This document shows positions 1-9,363 of a DNA stretch of 64,000 nucleotides, one piece after another. The stretch's first letter is position 1, and each line of letters starts with the position of its first letter. Source of the stretch: Mycobacterium yunnanensis (GTDB lineage Bacteria; Actinomycetota; Actinomycetes; Mycobacteriales; Mycobacteriaceae); assembly GCF_025823185.1 (NCBI RefSeq), contig NZ_JACKVK010000013.1, positions 411,151 through 475,150 on the forward strand, written 5' to 3'. A model generated the notes under the pieces. The model did no database searches. It saw only the letters and a program-made list of their open reading frames with translations, and had not been told where the DNA came from. The position numbers were made by a program, and so were the translations under genes.

Positions 1-2
1 GG

Positions 3-539
3 GTGATCGTCGTCGACCACCTGGAGTACCGGCTGGCGAAGGCCCGCAGTTTCGCGCACGCGGAGACCTACAACTTTGGCGAGTACGACGACATCGTCGT
101 GGAGATGAAGAAGGCCACGGACTTCCTTGGCGCCGACGTCGCGATCGACGCCGTGGGGGCGGAGGCGGACGGCAACCTCCTGCAGCATGTCACCACCGCG
201 AAGTTCAAGCTGCAGGGCGGCTCTCCGGTCGCCCTCAACTGGGCGATCGACTCGGTGCGCAAGGGCGGCACGGTGTCGGTGATCGGCGCGTACGGACCGA
301 TGTTCAGCGCGGTGAAGTTCGGCGACGCCATGAACAAGGGCCTCACCATCCACACCAACCAGGCGCCCGTGAAACGGCAGTGGCCCCGGCTGTGGTCGCA
401 TATCGAGAACGGCTTCATCAAGCCCAATGAGATCGTCACTCACCGCATTCCGTTGGAGCACATCGCCGAGGGCTACCACCTCTTCTCATCAAAGCTGGAC
501 GACGTCATCAAGCCAGTCGTCCTCGTCAGCCAACCGTGA
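3..539 (+). CDS. Zinc-dependent alcohol dehydrogenase family protein, C-terminal part (5' end outside window)
   Basis: This is the C-terminal part of a medium-chain dehydrogenase/reductase; the gene begins before the window and reads in frame from base 3. The visible 178 residues contain the end of the NAD-binding fold, with an acidic residue after a beta strand (IVVDHL), the strand FLGADVAIDAVGAE and the glycine-rich GGTVSVIGAYG. The insert GNLLQHVTTAKFKLQGG resembles glutathione-independent formaldehyde dehydrogenase-like members rather than classical ADH. The catalytic zinc residues would lie upstream and cannot be checked. The stop codon lies 20 nt before the start of the next gene, so the two may be co-transcribed. 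The substrate cannot be inferred. Confidence 0.85.
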   Translation: MIVVDHLEYRLAKARSFAHAETYNFGEYDDIVVEMKKATDFLGADVAIDAVGAEADGNLLQHVTTAKFKLQGGSPVALNWAIDSVRKGGTVSVIGAYGPMFSAVKFGDAMNKGLTIHTNQAPVKRQWPRLWSHIENGFIKPNEIVTHRIPLEHIAEGYHLFSSKLDDVIKPVVLVSQP

Positions 540-559
540 AGCACTCCAAGGAGATTCGC

Positions 560-1132
560 ATGACCCAGACATCCGATCGCATACCGGCCTACACTCCCGA
601 CCATCCCCCGGTCCCCGACAGCGACGAGCTGCGAGCCCGAATCCCTGGCTGGGGAGCCGATCTCAACAAGGAGGACCGACCGTCGGTCCCCAAGCTGAAG
701 TTCCTCGACACGGGGGCCCACTGGGACTTCCCCGAGCGTCAGCCGGAGAAGTGGCCGCGCGAGAGGTCGGTCGAGCATCGCTTCCTCACGCCGGTCTTCG
801 GCACCGCTCAACCGCCCAGCGGGCTTTCCGGCGTCATGCGCAAGTATGCCTACACGTTCAGTGAGGGCCGAGCCGCACACTGGCTGATCCTGTTGTACGC
901 CGACCGAGTCGACGCCGGGGAGCACCATCTGCGCTCGTTGCTCAGCATGCGTCCGGACAACCCGATCACCGAGACGGGCATCAAGGCCGAGTTCACCCGA
1001 AACGGCCTTCGGTCGCGATTCGGCCGCAAGCGCGTCGACGTGCATCACACGTGGATGGATCCGCTGATCGTCGGCGGTCCGTGGATTGTATCCGTGTACC
1101 TCATCAGGCGGCTGTTCAAGCGCAAGAGGTAG
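560..1132 (+). CDS. Conserved hypothetical protein, 190 aa
   Basis: I do not recognise a family. The start is the ATG at 560, because AAGGAG at 548-553 lies 6 nt upstream; an in-frame ATG at 536 has no ribosome site and would overlap the dehydrogenase stop. The protein is polar and begins with a proline-rich stretch. A motif-like block follows (GWGADLNKEDRP, WDFPERQPEKWPRERS), and the C-terminus has a short hydrophobic stretch (IVGGPWIVSVYLI) ending in basic RRLFKRKR, which could be a membrane anchor. A 16-bp hairpin follows 28 nt after the stop. Its position behind the dehydrogenase suggests a two-gene unit. Confidence 0.6.
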   Translation: MTQTSDRIPAYTPDHPPVPDSDELRARIPGWGADLNKEDRPSVPKLKFLDTGAHWDFPERQPEKWPRERSVEHRFLTPVFGTAQPPSGLSGVMRKYAYTFSEGRAAHWLILLYADRVDAGEHHLRSLLSMRPDNPITETGIKAEFTRNGLRSRFGRKRVDVHHTWMDPLIVGGPWIVSVYLIRRLFKRKR

Positions 1133-1160
1133 ACGCCTTGGCTCCGACTACCAGTCAATC

Positions 1161-1196
1161 GCCATCCGGCCGCCGGTCCTCCGGTGGCCGGGTGGC
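1161..1196 (+). terminator. Strong hairpin, probable terminator after the dehydrogenase unit
   Basis: Left arm 1161-1176 and right arm 1181-1196 pair over 16 bp with two G-U wobbles and a 4-nt loop (TCCT). It begins 28 nt after the stop at 1132. There is no clear U tract, which is common for actinobacterial hairpin terminators. Confidence 0.55.
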
Positions 1197-1370
1197 GTAT
1201 TGCGTTGCACTCATGAAGTTTTGGATGATCCAGTGTTGACCTCCGTTGCGATTTCTCCACTGGGACAACGCATGTCGCAACCGGTCATGATCTGGCGGGA
1301 CGAACTCCCCCGTTGCTTTCCATCCCGCCGGGCCGGTGCGTCGGCCGCGCAGATCAACCACGATGGATCA

Positions 1371-2402
1371 ATGAAGCAGAAACCCTTGAAGATTGGCCTG
1401 TTGTCGCCGCCCTGGGCGACGGTGCCCCCGCCTGGCTACGGAGGCACCGAGTCGGTGGTGTTCCAGTTGGCGCAGGGCTTGACCGCCGCCGGGCACGACG
1501 TCGTCCTCTATGCCACCGGCGACAGCACGGCGCCGGTGCCCCTCCTGTACGCCACGGCGACCGCGGAGTGGGATCGCCGCGGCTCGGGCGAAGTCGAATT
1601 GCCGCATGTGATGGGCGGTTACGAGGCGCTCGCCGGTTGCGACATCATCCACGACCACACCCTCTTGGGACCCGCCTGGGCCCTCGCATCGGACTATGAC
1701 CGAGTGGTCACGACCTGCCACGGTCCCTTCAGCGGTGAGCTGCGCGCCATCTACCGTCGCTATGGCAAGCGCATTCCCGTCGTGGCGATTTCCCACGATC
1801 AAGCCTCCCACGCACCGGAAATCGCCGTCGACCGCGTGATACATCATGGGCTCGACCCAGTCGACTATCCAGCCGCCCCGGGCGACGGAGGTTACCTGCT
1901 GTTCCTCGGGCGGATGACCCCGGAGAAGGGAGTGCGCGAGGCCGTGCTCGCCGCACGTGCGGCCGGTATGCCGCTCGTCATCGCGGCCAAGAACCGGGAG
2001 CCCGCCGAGCAGGCCTACTTCTCCGAGCAGGTGAAGCCGGTGATGACCGACGACGTCCACTTCATCGGTGAGGTCGCAGGTGAAGAGAAGCTGGCCGTAC
2101 TCGGTTGGGCCACGGCGCTGTTGAACCCCATTCAGTGGGCGGAGCCGTTCGGTCTGGTGATGATCGAGGCGATGGCGTGCGGCACACCGGTCATCGCGTG
2201 CCCCACCGGTGCCGCACCCGAAATCGTCGACGATGGCAGCACCGGGTTTCTCTGCTCCGACGCCGACGAATTGGTGTCGGCGATTCACCGCGTCGACCAA
2301 CTAGACCGCAACCTCTGCCGGGCCGCCGTCGTCGACCGTTTCTCCACCGAACGCATGGTCGCCGACCACGTCGCGCTCTACTACGACATGGTGGCCAGGT
2401 GA
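1371..2402 (+). CDS. Glycosyltransferase family 4 protein
   Basis: A 343-residue GT-B fold glycosyltransferase that probably transfers a sugar from a nucleotide donor to a glycan or lipid acceptor in the cytoplasm. The N-terminal acceptor domain has PPGYGGTESV near residue 21, the glycine loop typical of GT4 enzymes. The C-terminal donor domain has LLFLGRMTPEKGV and the EPFGLVMIEAMACGTPVIA block, containing the E-x7-E nucleotide-sugar signature. The ATG at 1371 is chosen because similarity starts at once (KIGLLSPPWA); the frame is open further upstream but with unlike sequence. Its TGA overlaps the GTG of the next gene (GTGA), so it is translationally coupled to a debranching-type glycosidase. 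A role in glycogen or trehalose-related metabolism is inferred. Confidence 0.85.
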   Translation: MKQKPLKIGLLSPPWATVPPPGYGGTESVVFQLAQGLTAAGHDVVLYATGDSTAPVPLLYATATAEWDRRGSGEVELPHVMGGYEALAGCDIIHDHTLLGPAWALASDYDRVVTTCHGPFSGELRAIYRRYGKRIPVVAISHDQASHAPEIAVDRVIHHGLDPVDYPAAPGDGGYLLFLGRMTPEKGVREAVLAARAAGMPLVIAAKNREPAEQAYFSEQVKPVMTDDVHFIGEVAGEEKLAVLGWATALLNPIQWAEPFGLVMIEAMACGTPVIACPTGAAPEIVDDGSTGFLCSDADELVSAIHRVDQLDRNLCRAAVVDRFSTERMVADHVALYYDMVAR

Positions 2403-4588
2403 CCGGCGGCGAGGTCGCAGCCGGCGGGTGGTCATCCGGGGCGGGGCCGCCGGTGACTGGCGACGACGGTGAAGTCACCCTGATCGAGGGCTCGACGTTC
2501 TGTCGTTCGGCTACGTCGGGCGACGTCTACGAGGACCGTCCGCACGGTCTGTTCGTCGCGGACACCCGCATTCTGTCGAGCTGGCGGCTCGCGATCGACG
2601 GCGCCCCCGTGCAAAACCTGTCCACCGTCGAAGACGTCGCCGATCCGTATCGGGCCACCTTCGTGGGCCGCACGCCGCCCCGCCAGTGGCTGGCGGACAG
2701 CACGACATTGATCCTGCGTGACCGACTGGTGGGCGACGGCATGCGCGAGGACCTCACCCTCCGAAATCTGGGTTCGGAACCCATCGCAGTCACGATGTCG
2801 TTGACCGTCGCCGCAGACTTCGCCGACATCTTCGCCGTGAAGGAAGGCCGGGTGCGGCCGCCGCACGCGCTGGCCGTCGAGGTCGGCACCGATTCGATCG
2901 TCTTGACGTCGACCCAGCCCGACGACACCCACGGCGTCTGCATCGCCGCTGCCAGCGGAGACCCGATCGTCACCCCTGGTGGCTTCACGTTCCGGATCGT
3001 CGTACCGCAACGATCGCAGTGGTCGACGTGCCTGTCGGTGGAGGCATCCTCCGACGGCCGTCGCTTTCCCGTTCGGCATCGTTGCGGCGAAGCCGTGGAC
3101 GCCAGTGCGCCCGCGCGACGACTCCAGGCATGGCGCTTGTCGAATCCCCGCATCACCACCGGAGATCCGGTGTTCGACCGGTGCCTGGACGCCGGAACCC
3201 GCGACCTGGGTTCGCTGCAGATCGAGGACCCCGACCAGCCCGGCCGCCCCATCCTCGCGGCCGGCGCCCCGTGGTTCATGGCGCTGTTCGGACGTGACTC
3301 CCTGTTGACGGCGTGGATGGCGCTGGGCCTGGACCCACGCTTGGCCGTCAACACCTTGCGCACCCTTGCCCGTCTGCAAGGCACGCGCGTCGACCCCCTG
3401 ACCGAGGAGGAACCGGGTCGCATCCTCCACGAGGTTCGCCTCGGAGCCGAGGCCGCCTTGGCGCTGGGCGGCGGCAGCACCTACTACGGAACCGTCGACG
3501 CCACACCGCTCTTCGTGATGTTGCTCGCCGAGATCGACCGGTGGGGCGCCCTACCCGACGAGGACCGGCCTGCCTTGACGGCGGCCGCAGACCGTGCCAT
3601 GGCATGGATTCTGGAGTACGGCGACGCGGACGGAGACGGGTTCATCGAATATCGCCGGTACACCGACCGCGGCCTGGCCAACCAGGGCTGGAAGGACTCC
3701 TTCGACGGGGTCAACCACGCCGACGGCTCCTTGGCCAACCCACCGATTGCGCTCTGCGAGGCACAGGGCTACGTATACGCGGCGTTCCAGGCCCGGGCAT
3801 GCCTAGCCGACTGCGACGGTGACACGGACGTCGCCCACCAGTGGCGCGACCGGGCGGCACAGCTGAAAGCCGCGTTCAACGAGGCGTTTTGGATGCCCGA
3901 GCGGCAGGCGTTCGCCGTCGCGCTCGACGGTTCCGGTGAACGGGTGGACGCCATCGCGTCGAACATGGGCCATTGCCTGTGGACGGGCATCGTGGACGAC
4001 GATAAGGCGGCCGCGGTGGCAGCACATCTCTCCGGGTCGGCACTGAACTCGGGCTTCGGGGTGCGGACTCTGTCCACGGACATGACGGCCTACAACCCCA
4101 TGAGCTATCACAACGGCTCGGTGTGGCCGCACGACACGGCGATAGCCGTTGCGGGACTTGCCAAGTACGGTTACGTGCGCGAGAGCCAGCAGATAGCGAC
4201 CGATCTCATCGATGCATCCGATTCCTTCGGCGGGCGGCTGCCCGAACTGTTCTGCGGATTCTCGCGGGCTGAATTTCCGCGTCCCGTGCCGTATCCGACG
4301 TCATGCTCACCGCAGGCGTGGGCTGCCGCCTCGTCCCGAATGTTGCTGCGCAGTCTGCTCCGCTTCGACCCCGACGTTCCCCGCGGCGTCGTGCGGCTCA
4401 GTCCGACGATCCCCGCGCGGTTCCTACCCTTGAGCATGGAGAACGTCCCTCTCGCCGGGGCCAGGGTGAGCCTCGACGTCGACCGCGACGGTGGCGTTCA
4501 GGTGCGCGGCCTTCCCGCGGGAATCGAGCTCGACACCACGCCGCCCATCACGGCCCCGGGGGCTGACGGCGAGCGCGCCTTGGGCTGA
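2399..4588 (+). CDS. Glycogen debranching enzyme-like protein (amylo-alpha-1,6-glucosidase family)
   Basis: A 729-residue protein with the two-domain plan of bacterial amylo-alpha-1,6-glucosidase-like proteins. An N-terminal beta-sandwich domain begins around EVTLIEGSTF and YEDRPHGLFVADTRILS. It is followed by an alpha/alpha toroid glycosidase domain from about residue 280, with APWFMALFGRDSLLTAWMAL, QGWKDSFDGVNHADG and MSYHNGSVWPHDTAI. These blocks contain the conserved acidic and aromatic residues of the GH15/GH63-like fold. The GTG at 2399 overlaps the stop of the glycosyltransferase; a second GTG at 2453 is possible. Cytoplasmic action on alpha-glucans is inferred, and the family is not well characterised biochemically. 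Confidence 0.85.
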   Translation: MTGGEVAAGGWSSGAGPPVTGDDGEVTLIEGSTFCRSATSGDVYEDRPHGLFVADTRILSSWRLAIDGAPVQNLSTVEDVADPYRATFVGRTPPRQWLADSTTLILRDRLVGDGMREDLTLRNLGSEPIAVTMSLTVAADFADIFAVKEGRVRPPHALAVEVGTDSIVLTSTQPDDTHGVCIAAASGDPIVTPGGFTFRIVVPQRSQWSTCLSVEASSDGRRFPVRHRCGEAVDASAPARRLQAWRLSNPRITTGDPVFDRCLDAGTRDLGSLQIEDPDQPGRPILAAGAPWFMALFGRDSLLTAWMALGLDPRLAVNTLRTLARLQGTRVDPLTEEEPGRILHEVRLGAEAALALGGGSTYYGTVDATPLFVMLLAEIDRWGALPDEDRPALTAAADRAMAWILEYGDADGDGFIEYRRYTDRGLANQGWKDSFDGVNHADGSLANPPIALCEAQGYVYAAFQARACLADCDGDTDVAHQWRDRAAQLKAAFNEAFWMPERQAFAVALDGSGERVDAIASNMGHCLWTGIVDDDKAAAVAAHLSGSALNSGFGVRTLSTDMTAYNPMSYHNGSVWPHDTAIAVAGLAKYGYVRESQQIATDLIDASDSFGGRLPELFCGFSRAEFPRPVPYPTSCSPQAWAAASSRMLLRSLLRFDPDVPRGVVRLSPTIPARFLPLSMENVPLAGARVSLDVDRDGGVQVRGLPAGIELDTTPPITAPGADGERALG

Positions 4589-4607
4589 ACTCTCGCGTGC
4601 CGAAGCG

Positions 4608-4628
4608 ACGTCGACGACGAGTCGACGT
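4608..4628 (+). terminator. Inverted repeat after the debranching gene
   Basis: ACGTCGAC and GTCGACGT form a perfect 8-bp inverted repeat around a 5-nt loop, starting 19 nt after the stop at 4588. It may be a weak terminator, or simply GC-rich sequence; no U tract follows. Confidence 0.3.
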
Positions 4629-4773
4629 GGCAGGTTTCAGCCGTCACATTTGGGTACCCGCGCCCCTGGAAAGCGCACGGCAGCATCGGCTCGCAGCCGC
4701 GCGACGTCGACCCACTCACGTCGAAGGGAGGTGCGGGCGCGGAGCCGGACCTCCCCGAAGTACACCACCGGGA

Positions 4774-4787
4774 GGTCTTCGAAGACC
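4774..4787. promoter_or_regulatory. Perfect 14-bp palindrome upstream of PucR-type regulator
   Basis: GGTCTTCGAAGACC is a perfect palindrome ending 18 nt before the ATG of the regulator at 4806. The position is suitable for an autoregulatory operator. No binding evidence is available. Confidence 0.35.
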
Positions 4788-4805
4788 GAGGCTCCTACCG
4801 AAGGC

Positions 4806-6455
4806 ATGGACACCGATTCGACGATTCCCGACGACGCCGGGGTTAGGACTACCGCTGAAGGACTGGCGGCGCTGGCGGGGATCAAGTTCCCGTCACTCGA
4901 TCCCACCGAGATCCTCGAGACGGCGGCGGCCGGTGCCGCGGCCCTGTCGACGTGTCGGGTCGAGGCGAGCTACTGCGCTCACGACGGTCACATGGAACTC
5001 TGCCCGGCAGCGCAATCCGAGCACACGGAGCTAACCGACGCGCTTCGGCAATCGAGCTGGACGGGCAAAGTCGACTTGGCGCAGTATCATTGGGGTCGCG
5101 CGTTTCCCCTGTGCCATCAGGACGTCGTGCACGGCTGCATCGTGCTCAGCGCTGCGGCGACGCCCGTGCCCGAGCAACTCCTCCTGCTGGAGCTCCTGGC
5201 GCAGCAGGCGGGTGCGGCGCTGGCCTGCGCCGAACTGCACCAGCGCGACGTTCGACGGGCTCGACAGCTCAACGAGTCCAACCATGATCTCGCCTCCGCG
5301 GTGCAGCGCTTGGAGGCACGCGGCCGCGTCCACGAGTCACTCGAGGGAGCCCTGGCCGGGGGTTCGGGTCAGGACGGCATAGTCGAGGCACTTCATCGGC
5401 TGACCGGGGTACCGGTGTGCGTCGAGGACCGGTTCGGCAACATCCTTGCATGGTCTGGTCCCGGGCGGCCTCAACGCCACTCGAAGCCGAGAACGACTGA
5501 GCGCGAGGGGTTCCTGCACGAGCTCACCGCACAGACCGCTCCGGTGCACGTCGACGGTCGGGTGTGCGTCCTGGTTCAGCCGCACGCGGAGATCCTTGGC
5601 GTCATCGCATTGGTGACGCCAGACGCCGACGAGGACCACCACTACGCACTCCTCTACGGCAGTATGGTGCTGGGCCTCGAACTCTCCCATCGACGCAACC
5701 TCGCCGAGATGCACCTGAGCCTGAGTCGCGAGCTGGTCGACGATCTGCTGGCGGGCACCGACGCGGACGGAGCCTACGCACGCGCCGAAGCCCTGGGCTA
5801 CGACCTGCGCCACCCCCACTACGTGGTGGTGATCCATACCGGACGCAGCGCCAGCAAGGCCGACATTGCCGCCGCCGGTCGCGCGGCGGCGAACCTCCAC
5901 GTAAACCATCTGGCGGGCCACCACGGAAATTCCATCGTGCTGCTCACCGACGGGCGCCCCGCCCGCCAGGCCTTGGCACGGGAGCTCACCCGACAGCTCG
6001 GCCACGACCGGAGCGCCGTCGGCATCGGACCACGTTGTGACGCGCCTGCCGAGTTTCCGCAGTCCTTTGGCAAGGCCCGTCGGGCACTGAACGTTCGTCT
6101 GCGATCGGCTCGCCCACAGGGTGTTTCGGACTACGACGAGCTGGGCTTCTACCACCTGGTCGACGCCGCCCACAGCGTAGGTGTCGCCGAGGAGTACGTC
6201 CGGCGCTGGCTGGGGCCGCTCCTCGACTACGACGAGGCGAAGCATGCGGATCTGGTGCACACTCTGAGCCACTACCTCGAATGTGGGGGCAACTACGACG
6301 AGTCGGCGGCCGCGCTCCACGTTCACCGCAGCACGCTGCGGTACCGGCTTCGCCGTATCGCCGAACTCACGGGTGTCGACCTGCGTGACGTCGACGCGCG
6401 CTTCAACCTTCACGCCGCCACGCGCGCGTGGCAATTCCTTACGCCCGAGCCGTGA
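4806..6455 (+). CDS. PucR/CdaR-type transcriptional regulator
   Basis: A 549-residue regulator. The N-terminal third looks like a GAF-type sensor (about residues 20-150), with a helix rich in charged residues after it. A second small sensor-like segment follows (VCVEDRFGNILAWSG), then a CdaR-like central domain. The C-terminal PucR helix-turn-helix lies at about residues 495-540: GNYDESAAALHVHRSTLRYR followed by LRRIAELTGVDL, which is diagnostic of the family. ATG 4806 is used because the upstream part of the open frame is arginine-rich and unlike a protein. Such regulators usually control catabolic genes nearby; the adjacent glucan genes are possible targets. A palindrome just upstream may be its operator. 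Confidence 0.85.
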   Translation: MDTDSTIPDDAGVRTTAEGLAALAGIKFPSLDPTEILETAAAGAAALSTCRVEASYCAHDGHMELCPAAQSEHTELTDALRQSSWTGKVDLAQYHWGRAFPLCHQDVVHGCIVLSAAATPVPEQLLLLELLAQQAGAALACAELHQRDVRRARQLNESNHDLASAVQRLEARGRVHESLEGALAGGSGQDGIVEALHRLTGVPVCVEDRFGNILAWSGPGRPQRHSKPRTTEREGFLHELTAQTAPVHVDGRVCVLVQPHAEILGVIALVTPDADEDHHYALLYGSMVLGLELSHRRNLAEMHLSLSRELVDDLLAGTDADGAYARAEALGYDLRHPHYVVVIHTGRSASKADIAAAGRAAANLHVNHLAGHHGNSIVLLTDGRPARQALARELTRQLGHDRSAVGIGPRCDAPAEFPQSFGKARRALNVRLRSARPQGVSDYDELGFYHLVDAAHSVGVAEEYVRRWLGPLLDYDEAKHADLVHTLSHYLECGGNYDESAAALHVHRSTLRYRLRRIAELTGVDLRDVDARFNLHAATRAWQFLTPEP

Positions 6456-6474
6456 TTCGTGAATCGGATGTCCG

Positions 6475-7203
6475 CTACGAGAGGACCCTCGCCCGCCTCA
6501 GGGGTGATGACAGCCGTGCTCCGGCAATGAGGCCGGCGACGGCGCCCGGAATCGACGGCTTCGGCGCCCACCGCAGTGCGGCGACGGCCCACGCGACGGG
6601 CGAATCTAGTTGCGGGTCCGACGCTTGGCCGGTCGTCGCGGCCCGCGGGCTGGCATCCGCTTCCGCGAACTGGTCGACGATCGCAGGGACGAACGACATC
6701 ATGTCCTGAGGCCCGCGACTGGTGACGAGGTTGCCGTCCTCGACGACTGGACGGTCGAGCCAGGTCGCGCCCGAGTTCACCAGATCGTCGCGGATGCCGG
6801 GCCACGAGGTCAGAGTTCGCCCCGTCAGCAGCCCGGCCGACGCGAGCACCCACGGCCCGTGGCACAAGGTGGCGATCGGCAGGCCCTCCGCGTCGACTGC
6901 GCGCACGAAGTTTCGCGCCTCCGCGGATTGGCGCAGCAGGTCGGGGTTGATGAAGCCGCCCGGCAGCAGCAGGCCGTCGTAGTCGGCGGGGTTGGCCTCG
7001 GCCACGGTCTTGTCCACTCCCACCCGCGTGGCCGGTATGTGCAGGTTTACTCCTCGAATTCGGCCATGCCGCAGTGAGATCACCTCGGTCTTGGCACCCG
7101 CGAGTTGCAGCGCGCGCATCGGTATCGTCAGCTCGACCTTCTCGAAGCCGTCGGTCGCCAGTACTGCGATCCGTCGACCGTGGAGCCGTCGCATAGTCGT
7201 CAT
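6475..7203 (-). CDS. DJ-1/PfpI family protein
   Basis: A 242-residue cytoplasmic protein of the type 1 glutamine amidotransferase-like DJ-1/PfpI superfamily. It has IAVLATDGFEKVELTIP at the N-terminus, DYDGLLLPGGFINPD with the conserved glycine elbow, and ATLCHGPWVLASAGLL carrying the nucleophilic cysteine followed by His. Members act as proteases, chaperones or glyoxalase/deglycase-like stress proteins. A 50-residue C-terminal tail beyond the domain ends in a small hydrophobic stretch. GGAGAA lies just upstream of ATG 7203; the open frame extends to 7446 without a comparable site. The gene converges on the PucR regulator and diverges from the next gene. Confidence 0.85.
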   Translation of the reverse strand: MTTMRRLHGRRIAVLATDGFEKVELTIPMRALQLAGAKTEVISLRHGRIRGVNLHIPATRVGVDKTVAEANPADYDGLLLPGGFINPDLLRQSAEARNFVRAVDAEGLPIATLCHGPWVLASAGLLTGRTLTSWPGIRDDLVNSGATWLDRPVVEDGNLVTSRGPQDMMSFVPAIVDQFAEADASPRAATTGQASDPQLDSPVAWAVAALRWAPKPSIPGAVAGLIAGARLSSPLRRARVLS

Positions 7204-7391
7204 GGTTCTCCGTTCATCGTTGGCGATCGGGGACGGCAGACGTCCGCCCGCGATACGGCAGCCGTACCCACGAGCGAGCCGTCCACGCGTGAATGGGTCC
7301 CCGATTTCGACCCACCCCGTAGCTGTCGTGTCGGCGCACGACCGTGGCGGACTGGAGGTTTGACGTCGTGGCCCCGGGGTAGCGGCCGGGC

Positions 7392-8417
7392 ATGACAGGC
7401 GAACCCTCGTCCATCCTGCTCGTCGCCGACCCCGGGGCGCCGGCAACCCTCGCCGAACGGTTGTCCGAGAAGCTCCCTCGGGTGTTGGCGAATGGCGCTG
7501 GGGACGCGGATCGATGGGACGTGTCCGTTCGACGCCACGCCTATCCGATCAAGGAAGACGACGCGGTGTCCGACGTGGTGAACGCCATGGACCTGGCTTC
7601 CGAGTCCGACGACATCGTCATCTATCTCACCGATCAGCCGCGGCGCGACGGCACGACGCCGGTGATCGTCGACATCAGCGTGCCCGACCGGCTGGGCATC
7701 ATCTCCATCCCCGGCATGGGTGCGATGTTCGTCGACCGCCGGGTGAGGAGTCTGGCACGGACGGTGGTGGCCGAACTGGAGGAGCAGGTGGGCGATCACG
7801 ATGCGTCGGTCAAGCGGCTGACGCGACGGGAGGACGACGACGTCGTCCGCTACACGGCACCGTCGTCGTTCTCGCGTCTGCGACTCCTGGCGGGCATGGT
7901 CTACGCCAATCGGCCGTGGCGTGTCACGCTGGGTATGTCAAAGGTGTTGATGGCCGCCTTCGCAACGGGCGCAGTCAGCCTCGCCTACCCGACGATGTGG
8001 CAGTTGTCCGACACCATGGGCCCGTGGCGCTTGACTGCGGCGACGCTGTTGTCGACCTCGGCGTTGATCACGTGGCTCATCGTCGAACACGACCTGTGGG
8101 AGAAGCCGTCGTCGGCCGACGAGCGCGAGCGCGCCGCCCTGTACAACGCCTCGACCGTGGTCACGCTCACCATCGGCGTCGTCATCTTCCACGTCGGGCT
8201 GTTCGTCCTGCTCCTGTTGACCGCGTGGTGGACCATCCCGCCCCAAATGGTGTCCCAGAACATCGGCCACCCCGTTGGTGCGTCTTCGCTGTTTCGGATG
8301 GCGTGGTTGGTGGCTTCGGTCGCCACGCTGGGTGGCGCCCTGGGGTCTGGGATGGAGGACGACGACGTCGTGAAGGCGGCGACGTACGGTGCGCGGCAAC
8401 GGGAGCGCTTCGACTGA
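7392..8417 (+). CDS. Predicted membrane protein, 341 aa
   Basis: I do not recognise a named family, although similar proteins occur in actinobacteria. The first 150 residues look soluble, with an alpha/beta pattern: ILLVADPGAP, then DDIVIYLTDQPRRDGTTPVI and RLGIISIPGMG. About four hydrophobic segments follow, near residues 178-200, 208-230, 255-280 and 300-320, and the C-terminus is charged. Because the soluble part precedes the helices and has no signal peptide, it is probably cytoplasmic. The gene stands alone, divergent from the DJ-1 gene and with 145 bp before the next gene. No function is proposed. Confidence 0.7.
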   Translation: MTGEPSSILLVADPGAPATLAERLSEKLPRVLANGAGDADRWDVSVRRHAYPIKEDDAVSDVVNAMDLASESDDIVIYLTDQPRRDGTTPVIVDISVPDRLGIISIPGMGAMFVDRRVRSLARTVVAELEEQVGDHDASVKRLTRREDDDVVRYTAPSSFSRLRLLAGMVYANRPWRVTLGMSKVLMAAFATGAVSLAYPTMWQLSDTMGPWRLTAATLLSTSALITWLIVEHDLWEKPSSADERERAALYNASTVVTLTIGVVIFHVGLFVLLLLTAWWTIPPQMVSQNIGHPVGASSLFRMAWLVASVATLGGALGSGMEDDDVVKAATYGARQRERFD

Positions 8418-8562
8418 CCGCGTCGATCACTCGATCGGGTACGGGTGCGCAGCCCTAAATCCATTGTTTCCGAATGGTTTTCGACGGATTACGGTCGGTT
8501 TGCGCGCAGTCCCGTAGTTCGATGGGCCCCGCGTCGGCCACGCAAGGCATCATGGGCGGCAT

Positions 8563-9333
8563 GTGCCTGGGGATCGGAATGACGTGCCGGTAGCCGAGCC
8601 GATGCTGAGCGTCGGCCTCGTCGTCGTCTGCGTGGTGATGGCGGTCGCGGCCGGACTGGTCAACCGCGTGTTCCTCAAGGGGTCGGGGTTCGCCGCACCG
8701 GTCGCAGCGGTGCGCGCCGTCGTCCAGCTCGGAGCCGTGGCGACCGTGCTCGTGGTGGCGCTCTCGCGGCTGTGGTCCTCGGCCGTGGTCTTGCTGGTGA
8801 TGTTCGTCGTCGCCGCGGTCACCGCCGGCCGCCGCAGCGAGGCGACGAGGGGATCGGCATGGCTGGCGGCCGCACTGGGTTGCGGCATGGCGGCGGTGAT
8901 TCCACTGTTGCTGTCCACCGGCGTCGTTCCGTTCACGGGCGTGGCCCTGGTACCGGTGTTCGGCATCGTCCTCGGCGGAACGATGACGGCCTCGGCCGTC
9001 GCCGCCCGTCGGGCGCTGGATTCCCTGACCCAGCGCGCCGGGGAGGTAGAGGCCGCGCTGAGCCTTGGCCTGTCCGAACGGTTTTCCCGCATGATGGTCA
9101 TCGAGCGGCCGTTGTCCGACGCGTTGCTGCCCAACCTCGATCAGGCCCGCACGGCCGGACTCGTCACCTTGCCCGGGGCCTTCGTCGGGGTACTGCTCGC
9201 CACCGGGTCGGCCGCCCAGGCGGGTGCCGTCCAGGTGCTGGTGCTGATCTCCCTGTTGCTTGCGCAGGTGTGCGGGGTCGCCGTCGTGGGCGAGCTCGTG
9301 GCGCGCGGTCGGATCACCCGCCAAGATGCCTAG
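8563..9333 (+). CDS. FetB/YbbM-type ABC transporter permease (UPF0014 family)
   Basis: A 256-residue polytopic membrane protein with about seven hydrophobic segments. It carries the family blocks AVRAVVQLGAVATVLVV, VPVFGIVLGGTMTASAVAARR and the cytoplasmic coupling region PLSDALLPNLDQARTAGLVT followed by LPGAFVGVLLATG. E. coli FetB works with the ATPase FetA in iron export. No FetA-like ATPase gene is adjacent here, so the partner must be elsewhere or the role differs. The start is uncertain: GTG 8563, GTG 8584 and ATG 8602 are all in frame, and the first transmembrane helix begins just after 8602. Confidence 0.8.
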   Translation: MPGDRNDVPVAEPMLSVGLVVVCVVMAVAAGLVNRVFLKGSGFAAPVAAVRAVVQLGAVATVLVVALSRLWSSAVVLLVMFVVAAVTAGRRSEATRGSAWLAAALGCGMAAVIPLLLSTGVVPFTGVALVPVFGIVLGGTMTASAVAARRALDSLTQRAGEVEAALSLGLSERFSRMMVIERPLSDALLPNLDQARTAGLVTLPGAFVGVLLATGSAAQAGAVQVLVLISLLLAQVCGVAVVGELVARGRITRQDA

Positions 9334-9363
9334 TTCGGCCAGCAGGCGGGTACACCGCACGGC

